Shown here one piece after another: positions 43,659-53,046 of a DNA stretch of 64,000 nucleotides (its first letter is position 1; the number at the start of each line of letters is the position of its first letter). The DNA is taken from positions 1 to 64,000 of the forward strand of contig NZ_LMQN01000006.1 in assembly GCF_001425355.1 (NCBI RefSeq). The letters are read 5' to 3'. Below the pieces are notes generated by a model, which was given only the letters and a program-made list of their open reading frames with translations, was not told where the DNA came from and made no database searches. A program made the position numbers and the translations under genes. The stretch is from Chryseobacterium sp. Leaf405. GTDB lineage: Bacteria > Bacteroidota > Bacteroidia > Flavobacteriales > Weeksellaceae.

Positions 43659-45779
43659 ATGAAGAAGAAAGTGCTTTCCATACTATCCTTATCCATGTTC
43701 TTTTGGATGAATGCACAGGAAAATGATTCTCTTAATCAGAAAAAAATAGAAGAAGTTGTCATCACAGGTCAATATACTCAACAATCAATTAATAAATCTA
43801 TTTATAAAGTTGAAGTAATAGATGCACAACAGATTAAAAATATGGCTGCTACCAATGTTGCAGAGGTTCTTAATCAAAGTTTAAATATCCTCATTACTTC
43901 AGATCGTAATTCAGGAAATTCTACTGCAAATCTTATGGGACTTGGTGGAGAGTATACAAAAATTTTGATTGACAATATTCCTGTTGTAGGGGATATAGGT
44001 CTGGGAAATAATATTGATCTAACAAAATTGAATATAAACAATGTAGAGCGTATCGAGGTTGTAAGAGGTTCTATGGGGGTAGATTACGGAAGTAATGCTG
44101 TTGCGGGAGTTATCAATATTATTACCAAGAAGAATAGTCATAAAAAATTAACGTTGAATGCGTCTTTACAGGAGGAAACAGTAGGAAAAGAATATAATTG
44201 GTATAAAAAAGGAGAAGGAAGACATATTCAGAATCTAAATATTGGATATAATATTAATGAAAACTGGTATGTAGGTGCCAATATCAATCATAATGATTTT
44301 CAAGGATTCAAAGGAAATCAACAGGGTTATAAATATTTTGAGCAAGACGGAGGTAGAGGATATGCGTGGCAGCCAAAAGATATTTTGAATGTTGATGGGA
44401 TTTTACGTTATACTAAAAATAAAACTTCTATTTTCTATAAATTTGGATTTCTAAATGAAAAACTTAATTATTATAATCCAAAAGTTACTGAACTTTATTT
44501 AGGGGAAGGTAACAGAACATTTATTTCTACAGATAGAGATTATAAAACAACGAGATATATCAATCAGCTAAATGTTCAGACAAAGTTAGGAGCAATTAAT
44601 TATACTGGTGATTTCTCTTACCAGACTCAGGACAGAAAATACAAAGAATTTGTCTACGATATTCCTAACAGAACGGTTAGAAGTACTATAAATGATTATC
44701 AATCTTATAATAAATCCGATGTATTATATTCCAGAGGAGTTTTCAGTAATTTTCTTGATAATGATAAATTAGATTTCCAGCTTGGATATGAATTAGATCA
44801 TACAACTGGGTTCGCAGGCAATATTGCAGGAAATTTTGCAGGTACAGATGACATAAAGAGAAAGATTTTTAATTATGCCAATTTCATGTCAATTGAATGG
44901 AATGCTACAAACTGGTTGTCAATTCGTCCCGGTTACCGTTTAGCTTTAAGCGATAAATTTGATACCCAACATAATTATTCATTAACAGCAAGAGCAAAAG
45001 TTACGGATAATGATAATATCCGTCTTGTAGTAGGGAGTGCCAATAGATTCCCGAATTTTGATGAACTATACACCTATCAGGTCGACAGTAACCATGATAT
45101 TCAGGGGAATCCCGATCTTAATCCGGAATCGGGAATGACAGTTTCTTTAAATGCCGATAAAAAAATAACAACAGATTCAGGATGGAATTTAGGAGTTGGT
45201 GCGAGCGCAACTTACCTAAAAGTAAAAGACCGAATTGAAATGGCACAGATCAGTAGTAATCCTCTGAAATTTAAATATATTAATATTGATAATTTTGAAA
45301 GTTATCTGTTTGAAGCTAATTTCAGAGCCCAAAAAGGACAATTAAGTCTTTCTGCCAATGCAGCCTATTACGGGATCTCAAGACTTTTGAATCAGGAAGG
45401 GCTTTCATCACCTGATGATTTCTTTTATACATTTGAGGCAAATCTTGCAGCCAATTATATAATCCCGACAATAAATACTACATTGTCTTTATTTTATAAA
45501 TATACAGGGAAAACTCAAATTCCTACTTTGGTATCAAGCCTTAATACCTCTCCAAAATATATTATTGGGGAACGTGCTGATTTCCATATGATGAATTTCA
45601 CGGTGACTCAGCTGTTCTTTAAAAATCATTTTGAAGTAAGTGCCGGTGTTAAGAATATTTTTGATGTGTCATCTGTAAGAGATACTACTGTCGCAGGTAA
45701 TATTCATGAATCCGCTGATCCAAGTTCTAATCTTTTCTACGGCCGAAGCTATTTTGTAAGACTAGGCTATAACTTCTAA
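43659..45779 (+). CDS. TonB-dependent haem/haemoprotein receptor (HmuR-like)
   Basis: A 706-aa outer-membrane receptor. A signal peptide ends near FWMNAQ, the TonB box region reads IEEVVITGQ, and a plug (about 45-160, with VVRGSMGVDYGSNAVAGVINIITKK in parts) precedes a 22-strand-type barrel ending in aromatic F (RLGYNF). The frame is open to 43518, but the ATG at 43659 follows the TATATTTG promoter and starts the signal peptide. HmuY, HmuTUV and HemS downstream indicate haem as the cargo; haem-ligand residues were not assigned. First gene of the operon. Confidence 0.88.
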   Translation: MKKKVLSILSLSMFFWMNAQENDSLNQKKIEEVVITGQYTQQSINKSIYKVEVIDAQQIKNMAATNVAEVLNQSLNILITSDRNSGNSTANLMGLGGEYTKILIDNIPVVGDIGLGNNIDLTKLNINNVERIEVVRGSMGVDYGSNAVAGVINIITKKNSHKKLTLNASLQEETVGKEYNWYKKGEGRHIQNLNIGYNINENWYVGANINHNDFQGFKGNQQGYKYFEQDGGRGYAWQPKDILNVDGILRYTKNKTSIFYKFGFLNEKLNYYNPKVTELYLGEGNRTFISTDRDYKTTRYINQLNVQTKLGAINYTGDFSYQTQDRKYKEFVYDIPNRTVRSTINDYQSYNKSDVLYSRGVFSNFLDNDKLDFQLGYELDHTTGFAGNIAGNFAGTDDIKRKIFNYANFMSIEWNATNWLSIRPGYRLALSDKFDTQHNYSLTARAKVTDNDNIRLVVGSANRFPNFDELYTYQVDSNHDIQGNPDLNPESGMTVSLNADKKITTDSGWNLGVGASATYLKVKDRIEMAQISSNPLKFKYINIDNFESYLFEANFRAQKGQLSLSANAAYYGISRLLNQEGLSSPDDFFYTFEANLAANYIIPTINTTLSLFYKYTGKTQIPTLVSSLNTSPKYIIGERADFHMMNFTVTQLFFKNHFEVSAGVKNIFDVSSVRDTTVAGNIHESADPSSNLFYGRSYFVRLGYNF

Positions 45780-45789
45780 AATCTTAAAA

Positions 45790-46878
45790 ATGAAAAAAAT
45801 ACTGTTTTATCTTTTAATTGGAGGGTCTTTTATAGCACAATCTTGTATTAATGATAATGATGATCCGGTTGCAGTTTCCAAGACCGACGGATTTACCGTA
45901 GATGCCAACGTAGGTGGTGCGACTCAGCCAAACCAGGTGTGGTTCGATTTCGGAACAAATTCTATGGCTGTTAACCAGAGATTAGATTGGGATCTTGCTT
46001 TTTATGCAGGAAACGAGTTTAAAGTAATGCTGAACTCTTCGCTGAAGATGGCGGCAACAAAAATTCCCAATGCAACGGATATTAAACAAGTAACAGCAGC
46101 AAGTGTTGCTACTTTAACAAGCCAGGTTGTTGTGGCACCATACAACGCTGCAAACATAGCATATATTGATGATGTAAAAGGAAATTTTCCTTCCGGGTAC
46201 ACTGCTATTGGAGAAATTAGAGCAAACGACTCTGAAAATGGAATCTATCTTGTTAATATGGGTGTCAAATTGTTTACCGGAAATATACCGGCGGGTGTTG
46301 CAGAAACAGGAACAGAACCAAGAGGCTGGATGAAAATCCAGGTTATAAGACAAGGCAATGGTTATAAAGTGAAATATGCGCCACTTGATGAAACTATGAA
46401 TATCAGCGAATTAAATGTAACCAAAAACTCAGCATACAATTACAATTTTGTAAGCTTGGTAAATAATAAAGAAGTATCTATTCAGCCAGAAAAGAAAAAT
46501 TGGGATATAGGCTTTACGGTCTTTACGAATGTAATTGAAGGATTGGGAACTTATATATATGCAGATTTTGTAATAATCAATAATCTGGGTGGTGCAGGAG
46601 CTTATGAAGTTCAGGCTACAGGAACTACAACAGGAGCTGAAGCCTATAATAATTTTAAATTCTCAGATATTGATCAGTCTAAATTTGTTTATAATGATCA
46701 GCGTGTGATCGGTAGCAACTGGAGAGAAGCAGGACCTTCCGGATCTCAGGTGAAAAGTACTGTCTTTTATGTTATAAAAGATACAGAAGGATATTATTTT
46801 AAACTAAGATTTAAAAATATGACTGACGAAAAAGGAGAAAGAGGTCATCCTCAATTCGAATACAAACCATTATTCTAA
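45790..46878 (+). CDS. HmuY-family haem-binding lipoprotein
   Basis: A 362-aa protein with a lipoprotein signal ending at Cys19 (SFIAQSC). The first half matches HmuY (WFDFGTNS, RLDWDLAFYAGNEFKVMLN, then KKNWDIGFT), the haemophore family first known from Porphyromonas gingivalis. It is longer than HmuY itself (about 220 aa), with an extra C-terminal portion. It should bind haem at the cell surface and hand it to the receptor gene 10 nt upstream. Confidence 0.88.
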   Translation: MKKILFYLLIGGSFIAQSCINDNDDPVAVSKTDGFTVDANVGGATQPNQVWFDFGTNSMAVNQRLDWDLAFYAGNEFKVMLNSSLKMAATKIPNATDIKQVTAASVATLTSQVVVAPYNAANIAYIDDVKGNFPSGYTAIGEIRANDSENGIYLVNMGVKLFTGNIPAGVAETGTEPRGWMKIQVIRQGNGYKVKYAPLDETMNISELNVTKNSAYNYNFVSLVNNKEVSIQPEKKNWDIGFTVFTNVIEGLGTYIYADFVIINNLGGAGAYEVQATGTTTGAEAYNNFKFSDIDQSKFVYNDQRVIGSNWREAGPSGSQVKSTVFYVIKDTEGYYFKLRFKNMTDEKGERGHPQFEYKPLF

Positions 46879-46903
46879 ATCTTAAATCAAATAAAAGTAT
46901 ATC

Positions 46904-47782
46904 ATGAAAAAATTCATTCTTGCCGCATCTGTGTTGGTAGCAGTGTATTCTTGCAAAAAAACGGAAGGCGGTAAAACAGAAAATAATACAGAAGTTTCAT
47001 CAGAAACTCCAAAATCAAATAATAAAATTGTAACACTTAACGGTGGAATTACAGAAATCGTTGCCGCCTTAGGCCATGAAAAAGAAATCGTTGCAACAGA
47101 CGTTACAAGTACCTATCCGGAATCTTTGAAAGCTACGGCTAAAGATTTAGGGCACATGAGAACAATGACCATCGAGCCGATTATGGCAGTTTCTCCAACG
47201 TTGATTTTAGCTTCTGATAAAGATATTAATCCGGATTTGATGAAGAAAATTCAGGATTCAAAAATTAAAACTGAAGTTTTCAAACAGGAATTTACAGTTG
47301 ATGGAACTAAAAAACTAATCGTTGAGGTAGCGAAAGCAATCGGAAATACAGATTATCAGAAACTGAATGATAAAATCGATGCTGATTTAAAACAGGTTCA
47401 GCCCATTGCTAAAAAACCAAAAGTACTGTTCATTTACGCAAGAGGAAATATGCTGATGGTTTCTGGTAAAAACACGCCAATGGCAGCTTTGATAGGACTT
47501 GCAGGTGGTGAAAATGCAGTCAATGATTTCGAAGATTTCAAACCATTAACTCCGGAAGCGGTGGTAAAAGCAAATCCTGACGTGTTATTCTTCTTTACAA
47601 CTGGATTGGAAGGTGCAGGTGGAAACGAAGGTGCTCTTAAAATGCCGGGTGTTTCTCAGACAAACGCAGGTAAGAACAAGAGAATTATCGCAATGGACGG
47701 AGGCTTGATTTCAGGTTTCGGACCAAGATTAGGAGAGGCAGCTGTAGGATTAAACAAACTTTTAATTGAAAGCACAAAGTAA
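46904..47782 (+). CDS. hmuT: Haem ABC transporter substrate-binding lipoprotein
   Basis: A 292-aa periplasmic binding protein of the haem/cobalamin type. The lipobox ends at Cys17 (VAVYSC), then come two lobes linked by a long helix: LNGGITEIVAALGHEKEIVATD, LGHMRTMTIEPIMAVSPTLIL, and VLFIYARGNMLMVSGKNTPMAALIGLAGG, each in the expected order. It would carry haem from the receptor to the HmuUV permease. The next gene overlaps its end by 17 nt. Confidence 0.9.
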   Translation: MKKFILAASVLVAVYSCKKTEGGKTENNTEVSSETPKSNNKIVTLNGGITEIVAALGHEKEIVATDVTSTYPESLKATAKDLGHMRTMTIEPIMAVSPTLILASDKDINPDLMKKIQDSKIKTEVFKQEFTVDGTKKLIVEVAKAIGNTDYQKLNDKIDADLKQVQPIAKKPKVLFIYARGNMLMVSGKNTPMAALIGLAGGENAVNDFEDFKPLTPEAVVKANPDVLFFFTTGLEGAGGNEGALKMPGVSQTNAGKNKRIIAMDGGLISGFGPRLGEAAVGLNKLLIESTK

Positions 47783-48806
47783 ATTATACTTTTACATCAC
47801 AATAAGTACCATACTGCTTGCCATTATAGCAGTATGGTCTCTTAATACAGGGGTTTACGATTTTGGTGGTAAATCTGCTTTTGAGGTGTTGAGGAAAGTA
47901 ATACAGGGAGATGAAAGTTTATCATTAAGTGATAAGTATGTAGTCTGGGACGTGAGAGCATCCAGAATTATTATGGCAATTTTAGTGGGGAGTATGCTTG
48001 CCGTGTCGGGAACTACATTGCAGGGATTATTTAAAAATCCTTTGGCGACAGGGGAAGCGATTGGTTTAACTTCGGGAGCCACATTACTGGCGGCAATTGC
48101 AATTGTTTTAGGAGGATATTTCAAACAGTATCTTCCTGAAATGGTACAGTTTTCACTGACGGGTATTTCCGCTTTTATAGGGGCTTTATTGGCTATGATG
48201 CTGGTGTACAGAATTTCCACAAGTTCAGGAAAAACAAATGTTGTCATGATGTTGTTAAGTGGTGTTGCCATTACATCAATCGGTTTTTCTATTACCGGTT
48301 TTTTGATTTATATTTCAAAAGACGAACAATTAAGAGATCTTACTTTCTGGAATATGGGAAGTCTGGCAGGAGCAACCTGGACGAAAAATATTGTATTATC
48401 GGGTGTTATTTTAATTGCCTATAGTATTTTATTACCGAAAGGAAAAGCATTAAACGCCATGTTATTGGGTGAAAAAGATGCTGAACATTTAGGAGTAAAT
48501 GTAGAAAAACTGAAAAAACAAATCGTGATTATCACATCATTAATGATTGGAACTTGCGTGGCATTTTCAGGAACAATTGGTTTTGTCGGGCTTATCGTAC
48601 CGTATATTTTAAGACTTTTATTTAAATCAAATTATACATTCATTTTGCCACTGTCAGCCGTCTTAGGAAGTATTTTACTTTTAATTGCTGATACCATTAG
48701 CCGAAGCATTGTAGCTCCGTCAGAATTGCCAATCGGTATTTTGACATCATTAATTGGAGGTCCTATTTTTATCGCTATTTTAATTAAATTCAAAAAATCA
48801 CTGTAA
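47766..48806 (+). CDS. hmuU: Haem ABC transporter permease, FecCD type
   Basis: A 346-aa membrane protein with about ten helices and the FecCD/BtuC family motifs: DVRASRIIMAILVGSMLAVSGTTLQGLFKNPLA near 59, GTIGFVGLIVPYILR near 262 and ELPIGILTSLIGGPIFI near 320. The best start is TTG at 47766, inside the end of hmuT (17-nt overlap), which gives the expected first helix. It forms the inner-membrane channel with HmuV. Confidence 0.9.
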   Translation: MKAQSKLYFYITISTILLAIIAVWSLNTGVYDFGGKSAFEVLRKVIQGDESLSLSDKYVVWDVRASRIIMAILVGSMLAVSGTTLQGLFKNPLATGEAIGLTSGATLLAAIAIVLGGYFKQYLPEMVQFSLTGISAFIGALLAMMLVYRISTSSGKTNVVMMLLSGVAITSIGFSITGFLIYISKDEQLRDLTFWNMGSLAGATWTKNIVLSGVILIAYSILLPKGKALNAMLLGEKDAEHLGVNVEKLKKQIVIITSLMIGTCVAFSGTIGFVGLIVPYILRLLFKSNYTFILPLSAVLGSILLLIADTISRSIVAPSELPIGILTSLIGGPIFIAILIKFKKSL

Positions 48807-49576
48807 TGATAAAGGCACAGCAGATCAACTATAAACACAAAGAATTTCACATTCTTGATTCCGTTGATGTTTCTTTAGGATATGGTGAATTTTTAGCCAT
48901 TGTCGGTCCGAACGGAGCAGGAAAATCCAGTTTGTTAAGCGTTTTGGCGAATGAAGTAAAATCAAAACAGGAGATTTTATTCAAAGATAAAAACATCAGT
49001 GATTGGCAGGTGCGAGAATTGTCTAAACATAAAGCAAAATTTTCTCAGCACAACAGCAACGATATTCCGCTTGAGGTAAAAGATGTTGTGATGATGGGGC
49101 GTTACCCGTATTTCGATGCTCAACCGAGACAGGAAGACCACGAAGCCATGAACAATATGATGTATGAAACAGATGTTTATCATTTAAAAGACAGAGAATA
49201 CAATACGTTGTCAGGCGGTGAAAAACAGCGTGTGCATCTTTCCAGGGTAATGGCTCAGTTACAAAATGAGATCGAAAAAAAACTTGTTTTTTTGGATGAA
49301 CCATTGAATAATTTAGATATAAAACATCAATACAAAGCATTGGAAATCATTAAAAAATTTACTGAAAATTCTAATTCTGCGATTGTTGTTCTTCATGATC
49401 TGAATTTGGCAGCACAGTTTGCCGATAAGATTTTATTGATGAAATCTGGAAAGGTTGCTGCGTATGGAACACCGACCGAAGTTTTTACGGCTGAAAATAT
49501 CAGCAAAGCATATAATTTTCCGTGTACAATTTGTGAACATCCTATCACAAATAACCCAATGATTATTTTTGGATAA
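48806..49576 (+). CDS. hmuV: Haem ABC transporter ATP-binding protein
   Basis: A 256-aa ATPase with Walker A GPNGAGKSSL (residue 33), the Q-loop KFSQHNSNDIP, signature LSGGEKQRVHLSR (about 137), Walker B LVFLDEPLNNLD (about 160) and H-loop VVLHDLN. Its length and order fit HmuV/BtuD. The ATG shares one base with the hmuU stop (TAATG), a sign of translational coupling. It energises haem import. Confidence 0.92.
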   Translation: MIKAQQINYKHKEFHILDSVDVSLGYGEFLAIVGPNGAGKSSLLSVLANEVKSKQEILFKDKNISDWQVRELSKHKAKFSQHNSNDIPLEVKDVVMMGRYPYFDAQPRQEDHEAMNNMMYETDVYHLKDREYNTLSGGEKQRVHLSRVMAQLQNEIEKKLVFLDEPLNNLDIKHQYKALEIIKKFTENSNSAIVVLHDLNLAAQFADKILLMKSGKVAAYGTPTEVFTAENISKAYNFPCTICEHPITNNPMIIFG

Positions 49577-49577
49577 T

Positions 49578-50228
49578 ATGGACAAAGAAAACTTAAAAAT
49601 ATTAGCCCAAAATCTCGCCAATCCTCAAGGTGAAAAAGGTATTGAAATCGGCGAAATGATGAATGCTACCAACATCGGAATGACGCTGGAAAGTATAAAA
49701 ACACTTTTGATAGAAGACGATGAGGCAATTTTGGAAATAGGACACGGAAATGCAGCCCACGTTAAAAGTATTTTAAATAAAGCTCAAAATATAAAATATA
49801 CAGGAATTGATATTTCTGAAACGATGCATACCGAAGCCAAAAGATTAAACGAAAAGTTTAAAAATCAGGCTGAGTTTGTTTTGTATGAAGGAAATCAATT
49901 TCCTTTTAAAGATAAAACTTTCGATAAAATATTTACGGTCAACACCGTTTATTTTTGGGAAAATCCGGTTGAATATTTAAATGAAATTTATAGAGTTTTA
50001 AAAGATAACGGAACTTTTGTTCTCACTTTCGGACAAAGAGATTTCATGGAAACTTTACCTTTCACCCAATTCGATTTTACATTATACAATACCGATCAAA
50101 TGGAGGAGACAGTTTCTAAAAGTCATTTTAAAAGAATGAAAGTTTCCGAAAAGGAAGAAGAAATAAAAAGTAAAACAGGCAACGAAACTATCAAAAGAAA
50201 ATATACAGTTTTAACCATAAAAAAATAA
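49578..50228 (+). CDS. Class I SAM-dependent methyltransferase in haem operon
   Basis: A 216-aa methyltransferase of the type-11 class. Motif I is ILEIGHGNAAHV (about residue 53), an acidic residue follows in YTGIDISETMH, and motif post-I/II in FDKIFTVNTVYFWENP. It lies one base after hmuV and four bases before hemS, so it belongs to the haem operon. It has no close tie to known haem-degrading enzymes, and its substrate is unknown. ATG 49578 is preferred over an in-frame TTG at 49569 that overlaps hmuV. Confidence 0.82.
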   Translation: MDKENLKILAQNLANPQGEKGIEIGEMMNATNIGMTLESIKTLLIEDDEAILEIGHGNAAHVKSILNKAQNIKYTGIDISETMHTEAKRLNEKFKNQAEFVLYEGNQFPFKDKTFDKIFTVNTVYFWENPVEYLNEIYRVLKDNGTFVLTFGQRDFMETLPFTQFDFTLYNTDQMEETVSKSHFKRMKVSEKEEEIKSKTGNETIKRKYTVLTIKK

Positions 50229-50232
50229 AGTA

Positions 50233-51261
50233 ATGAGCACATTAGTTAACGATTTAAAAGAAAAATGGGAAGCTCTGAAAGCAGAAAATCCGCATTTGAG
50301 AATCAGAAATGCAGCTGAAGCACTTAATGTAAGTGAAGCAGAATTATTAGCAACAAATATAGGTGAGGGAGTGACGATTCTTACACCGGAATTTCAAAAT
50401 ATTTTAACGGAAGCTGAACAATTAGGAAAGGTAATGGCTCTTACGCGTAACGAAGAGTGCGTTCACGAAAGAAAAGGCGTTTACCAGAATGGGGATTTCA
50501 GCAGTCCGCACGCACAGCTTTTCGTAAACGAAGATATTGATTTAAGAATTTTCTTAAACCACTGGAAATTCGCTTTTGCAGTGATTGAAGGTGACAGAAA
50601 AAGTCTTCAGTTCTTTGGAAAAGACGGTTTGGCACTTCATAAAATTTATTTGACAAAAGATAGCAACGAAGCAGCTTTCGATGTGATTGTTGAAAAATTT
50701 AAAGCTGAAGATCAAAATCAGGTATTGGAATTTGAAGCAGCAGCTCCAAAAGCTGAAGAGAAAGCGGATGCTGAAATTGATGTTGAAGGTTTCCAAAAAG
50801 CTTGGACGGAATTGAAAGATACGCACGATTTCTTTATGATGACGAGAAAATTCGGGGTTTCAAGAACTCAGGCATTGAGGTTGGCTCCGGAAGGTTTTAC
50901 GAAAAAAATCGATACCTCCAAAGTAGTGAATGTTTTGGAAGATGCATCGGAAAAACAACTTCCGATCATGATCTTTGTTGGGAACAGAGGCATTATTCAG
51001 ATTCATACAGGTGAAGTGAAAAAAGTAATGTGGCATCAACAGTGGTTCAACGTTATGGATCCTGATTTCAACCTACACCTTGATGTAACGAAAATCGCTG
51101 AAGCGTGGATCGTGAAAAAACCGACGGAAGACGGAGAAGTTACGGCGATCGAAGTATTCAATAAAGAAGGTGATTTTATCGTTCAGTTCTTCGGAAAAAG
51201 AAAACCGGGAATTCCTGAGCTGCAGGAATGGAAAGATCTTGTAGCACAGTTAGAAAAATAA
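50233..51261 (+). CDS. hemS: HemS/ChuS-family haem-binding or degrading protein
   Basis: A 342-aa cytoplasmic protein made of two homologous halves (about 1-170 and 182-340), as in HemS/ChuS. It starts LKEKWEALKAENPHLRIRNAA, with EEC, then VHERKGVY; the second half has VGNRGIIQIHTGEVKK and WFNVMDPDFNLHLD, the hallmark of the family. It accepts haem after import and stores or breaks it down to release iron. It is the last gene of the operon and is followed by a terminator. Confidence 0.93.
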   Translation: MSTLVNDLKEKWEALKAENPHLRIRNAAEALNVSEAELLATNIGEGVTILTPEFQNILTEAEQLGKVMALTRNEECVHERKGVYQNGDFSSPHAQLFVNEDIDLRIFLNHWKFAFAVIEGDRKSLQFFGKDGLALHKIYLTKDSNEAAFDVIVEKFKAEDQNQVLEFEAAAPKAEEKADAEIDVEGFQKAWTELKDTHDFFMMTRKFGVSRTQALRLAPEGFTKKIDTSKVVNVLEDASEKQLPIMIFVGNRGIIQIHTGEVKKVMWHQQWFNVMDPDFNLHLDVTKIAEAWIVKKPTEDGEVTAIEVFNKEGDFIVQFFGKRKPGIPELQEWKDLVAQLEK

Positions 51262-51281
51262 ATAGTTAAATGATTTTTATT

Positions 51282-51314
51282 AAGCCGTTTTGTTTTTTGC
51301 AGGGCGGCTTTTTT
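51282..51314 (+). terminator. Terminator of the haem operon
   Basis: AAGCCG pairs with CGGCTT across a 17-nt T-rich loop, followed by more T. It lies 20 nt past the hemS stop. Confidence 0.72.
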
Positions 51315-51357
51315 AATGTAAAACTTGAAAAATGTAAATTTGTTTATTGTAAAGTTT

Positions 51358-51384
51358 GTCATTCTGACGAAGGAGAATCTCAAC
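51358..51384. repeat. Solo GTCATTCTGACGAAGG repeat arm
   Basis: A single arm of the type GTCATTCTGACGAAGGAGAA followed by TCTCAAC. It resembles the arms and core of the 18163-18314 element but has no partner nearby. It is placed between the hemS terminator and the ChaN-like gene. Confidence 0.4.
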
Positions 51385-51420
51385 TTTACTTTTGCATCAA
51401 ATCAAAACAACAAAATTAAT

Positions 51421-52293
51421 ATGAAAAATATTTTAACAGCGATATTACTTATGATTTTCTGTTCATTTAATGCACAGAATTTCAAAGCCTATCAGTTTTA
51501 TAATCAAAAAGGGAAGGAAATTAAAACTGATAAATTAGTCAAAGAACTGGCTGATTACGATGTTGTTTTCTTTGGTGAAAATCATAACAGTTCAATCAAT
51601 CACTGGCTTCAGTTGAAATTGACGGAAGCTTTGTTTGAAAAGAAAAACGGACAGCTTATTTTGGGCGCTGAAATGTTTGAAAGAGATAATCAGTCACAAT
51701 TGAACCAATATTTAACCGGGAAATTTGATGCTAAAACATTAAAAGATTCTGCCCGTTTATGGAATAATTTCACAACAGATTATAAACCTCTGGTTGATTT
51801 TGCGAAAGATAAAAAACTGAATTTTATTGCAACCAATATTCCAAGAAAATATGCTTCTCAAACTGCAAAAGAAGGGTTGGAATCTTTAAATAATTTAACG
51901 GAAAAAGAGAAAACATATATTGTTCAGTTGCCGATAAAAGTAACATTGGAAACGCCCGGATATCCTGAAATGAAAACGATGATGGGTGAGCACGCAGACG
52001 GTACGAAAGTGATGAATTTTATCTCAGCTCAGGCCATAAAAGATGCAACAATGGCAGAATCTATTCTGAAAAATTTTCAGGCAGGAAAAACGTTTATTCA
52101 TTACAACGGAAATTATCACAGCAAAGAATTTGGCGGAATTTACTGGTACATCAAACAGAAAAACCCGAAACTGAAAATGGCGGTAATTTCTGTTTTTGAA
52201 TCTGAAAATCTGGAGTTAAAAATTCCTGAGAAAGATTACATTCCAACAGATTTTAATCTGATTATTCCTGCGGATATGACGAAAACTTATTAA
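51421..52293 (+). CDS. ChaN-like exported haem/iron-associated protein
   Basis: A 290-aa exported protein with a signal peptide ending near CSFNAQ. The ChaN/Tiki-type pattern is clear: VVFFGENHNSSINHWLQ near 48, LGAEMFERDNQ near 82, and FIHYNGNYHSKEFGGIYWYIK near 240, with the paired His/Glu residues of the Tiki superfamily. Campylobacter ChaN binds haem, and its place beside the haem operon suggests the same. The frame opens at 51325, but ATG 51421 starts the signal peptide. TACTTTTG at 51387-51394 may be its promoter. Confidence 0.85.
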   Translation: MKNILTAILLMIFCSFNAQNFKAYQFYNQKGKEIKTDKLVKELADYDVVFFGENHNSSINHWLQLKLTEALFEKKNGQLILGAEMFERDNQSQLNQYLTGKFDAKTLKDSARLWNNFTTDYKPLVDFAKDKKLNFIATNIPRKYASQTAKEGLESLNNLTEKEKTYIVQLPIKVTLETPGYPEMKTMMGEHADGTKVMNFISAQAIKDATMAESILKNFQAGKTFIHYNGNYHSKEFGGIYWYIKQKNPKLKMAVISVFESENLELKIPEKDYIPTDFNLIIPADMTKTY

Positions 52294-52388
52294 AAAAATA
52301 GAATAATTTATCCGTAGCAACTGGTCTTAGCCCGTTTTTTAATAGAGAAAGTTTACATTGGCTTTGACTAAAACTTATTTGCATTATT

Positions 52389-52396
52389 TATCTTTG
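52389..52396 (+). promoter_or_regulatory. Candidate promoter of the deformylase-like gene
   Basis: TATCTTTG matches TAnnTTTG, and a TTTG lies 22 nt upstream (52363-52366), close to the usual -33 spacing in Bacteroidota. It is 18 nt before the ATG at 52414. Confidence 0.5.
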
Positions 52397-52413
52397 TAAA
52401 ACATTCAAAATAA

Positions 52414-53043
52414 ATGAAAAAACTATCTTTTCTCGTCATACTTTTCATCGGAATAATCAATGCTCAAAAGTTGACGCAAAGTGAAATTTCACTGATCAAT
52501 CAGGGAGATATAAAAGCTGCTTTGCCGATTTATCAGACGACGGATGAAAATCAGCATAAAATTCTATTAAGTCTTTCTACAGAAATTGATCCGCTTGATA
52601 AAAACACGACAACACTGGTTAATAGAATGAAAGAATCTCTGCTTGCAACAAACGGTGGGGTAGGAATTGCGGCGCCACAAGTCGGAATCAACAGAAAAGT
52701 AATTTGGGTTCAGCGTTTTGATAAGGAGGGCGAACCGCTGGAATATTTCATCAATCCAGTTATTGTTTGGAGATCAGAATTACAGAATCTCGGTCCGGAG
52801 GGAGATCTGTCGATTCCTGAATTCAGAGATCAGTTTTACAGAAGCAAAGTGATTCAACTGGAATATGTTGATTTGAAAGGTCAGAAATATTCAGAAATTG
52901 TAGAAGGTTTTACAGCGGTAATTTTTCAACATGAAATCGACCATCTTTTCGGGATTTTAATTTCAGATAAAAAAGAGAAAGAAGAAAACGATATTTATCA
53001 GGCTGTTGAAGCTTTTAAGAAAATTGATTCTTTAACAAGGTAA
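52414..53043 (+). CDS. Exported peptide-deformylase homologue with Cys-to-Asp change
   Basis: A 209-aa protein with a signal peptide (MKKLSFLVILFIGIINAQ) and a peptide-deformylase domain from about residue 55. Motif 1 is GGVGIAAPQVG (81-91) and motif 3 is QHEIDH (172-177), both intact. Motif 2, normally EGCLS, reads EGDLS: Asp131 (codon GAT at 52804) replaces the metal-ligand cysteine. Normal deformylases are cytoplasmic and act on nascent proteins. An exported one cannot do that, so a different amidase role or loss of activity is likely. It stands alone, convergent with a PTH2-like gene. Confidence 0.87.
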   Translation: MKKLSFLVILFIGIINAQKLTQSEISLINQGDIKAALPIYQTTDENQHKILLSLSTEIDPLDKNTTTLVNRMKESLLATNGGVGIAAPQVGINRKVIWVQRFDKEGEPLEYFINPVIVWRSELQNLGPEGDLSIPEFRDQFYRSKVIQLEYVDLKGQKYSEIVEGFTAVIFQHEIDHLFGILISDKKEKEENDIYQAVEAFKKIDSLTR

Positions 53044-53046
53044 GTT

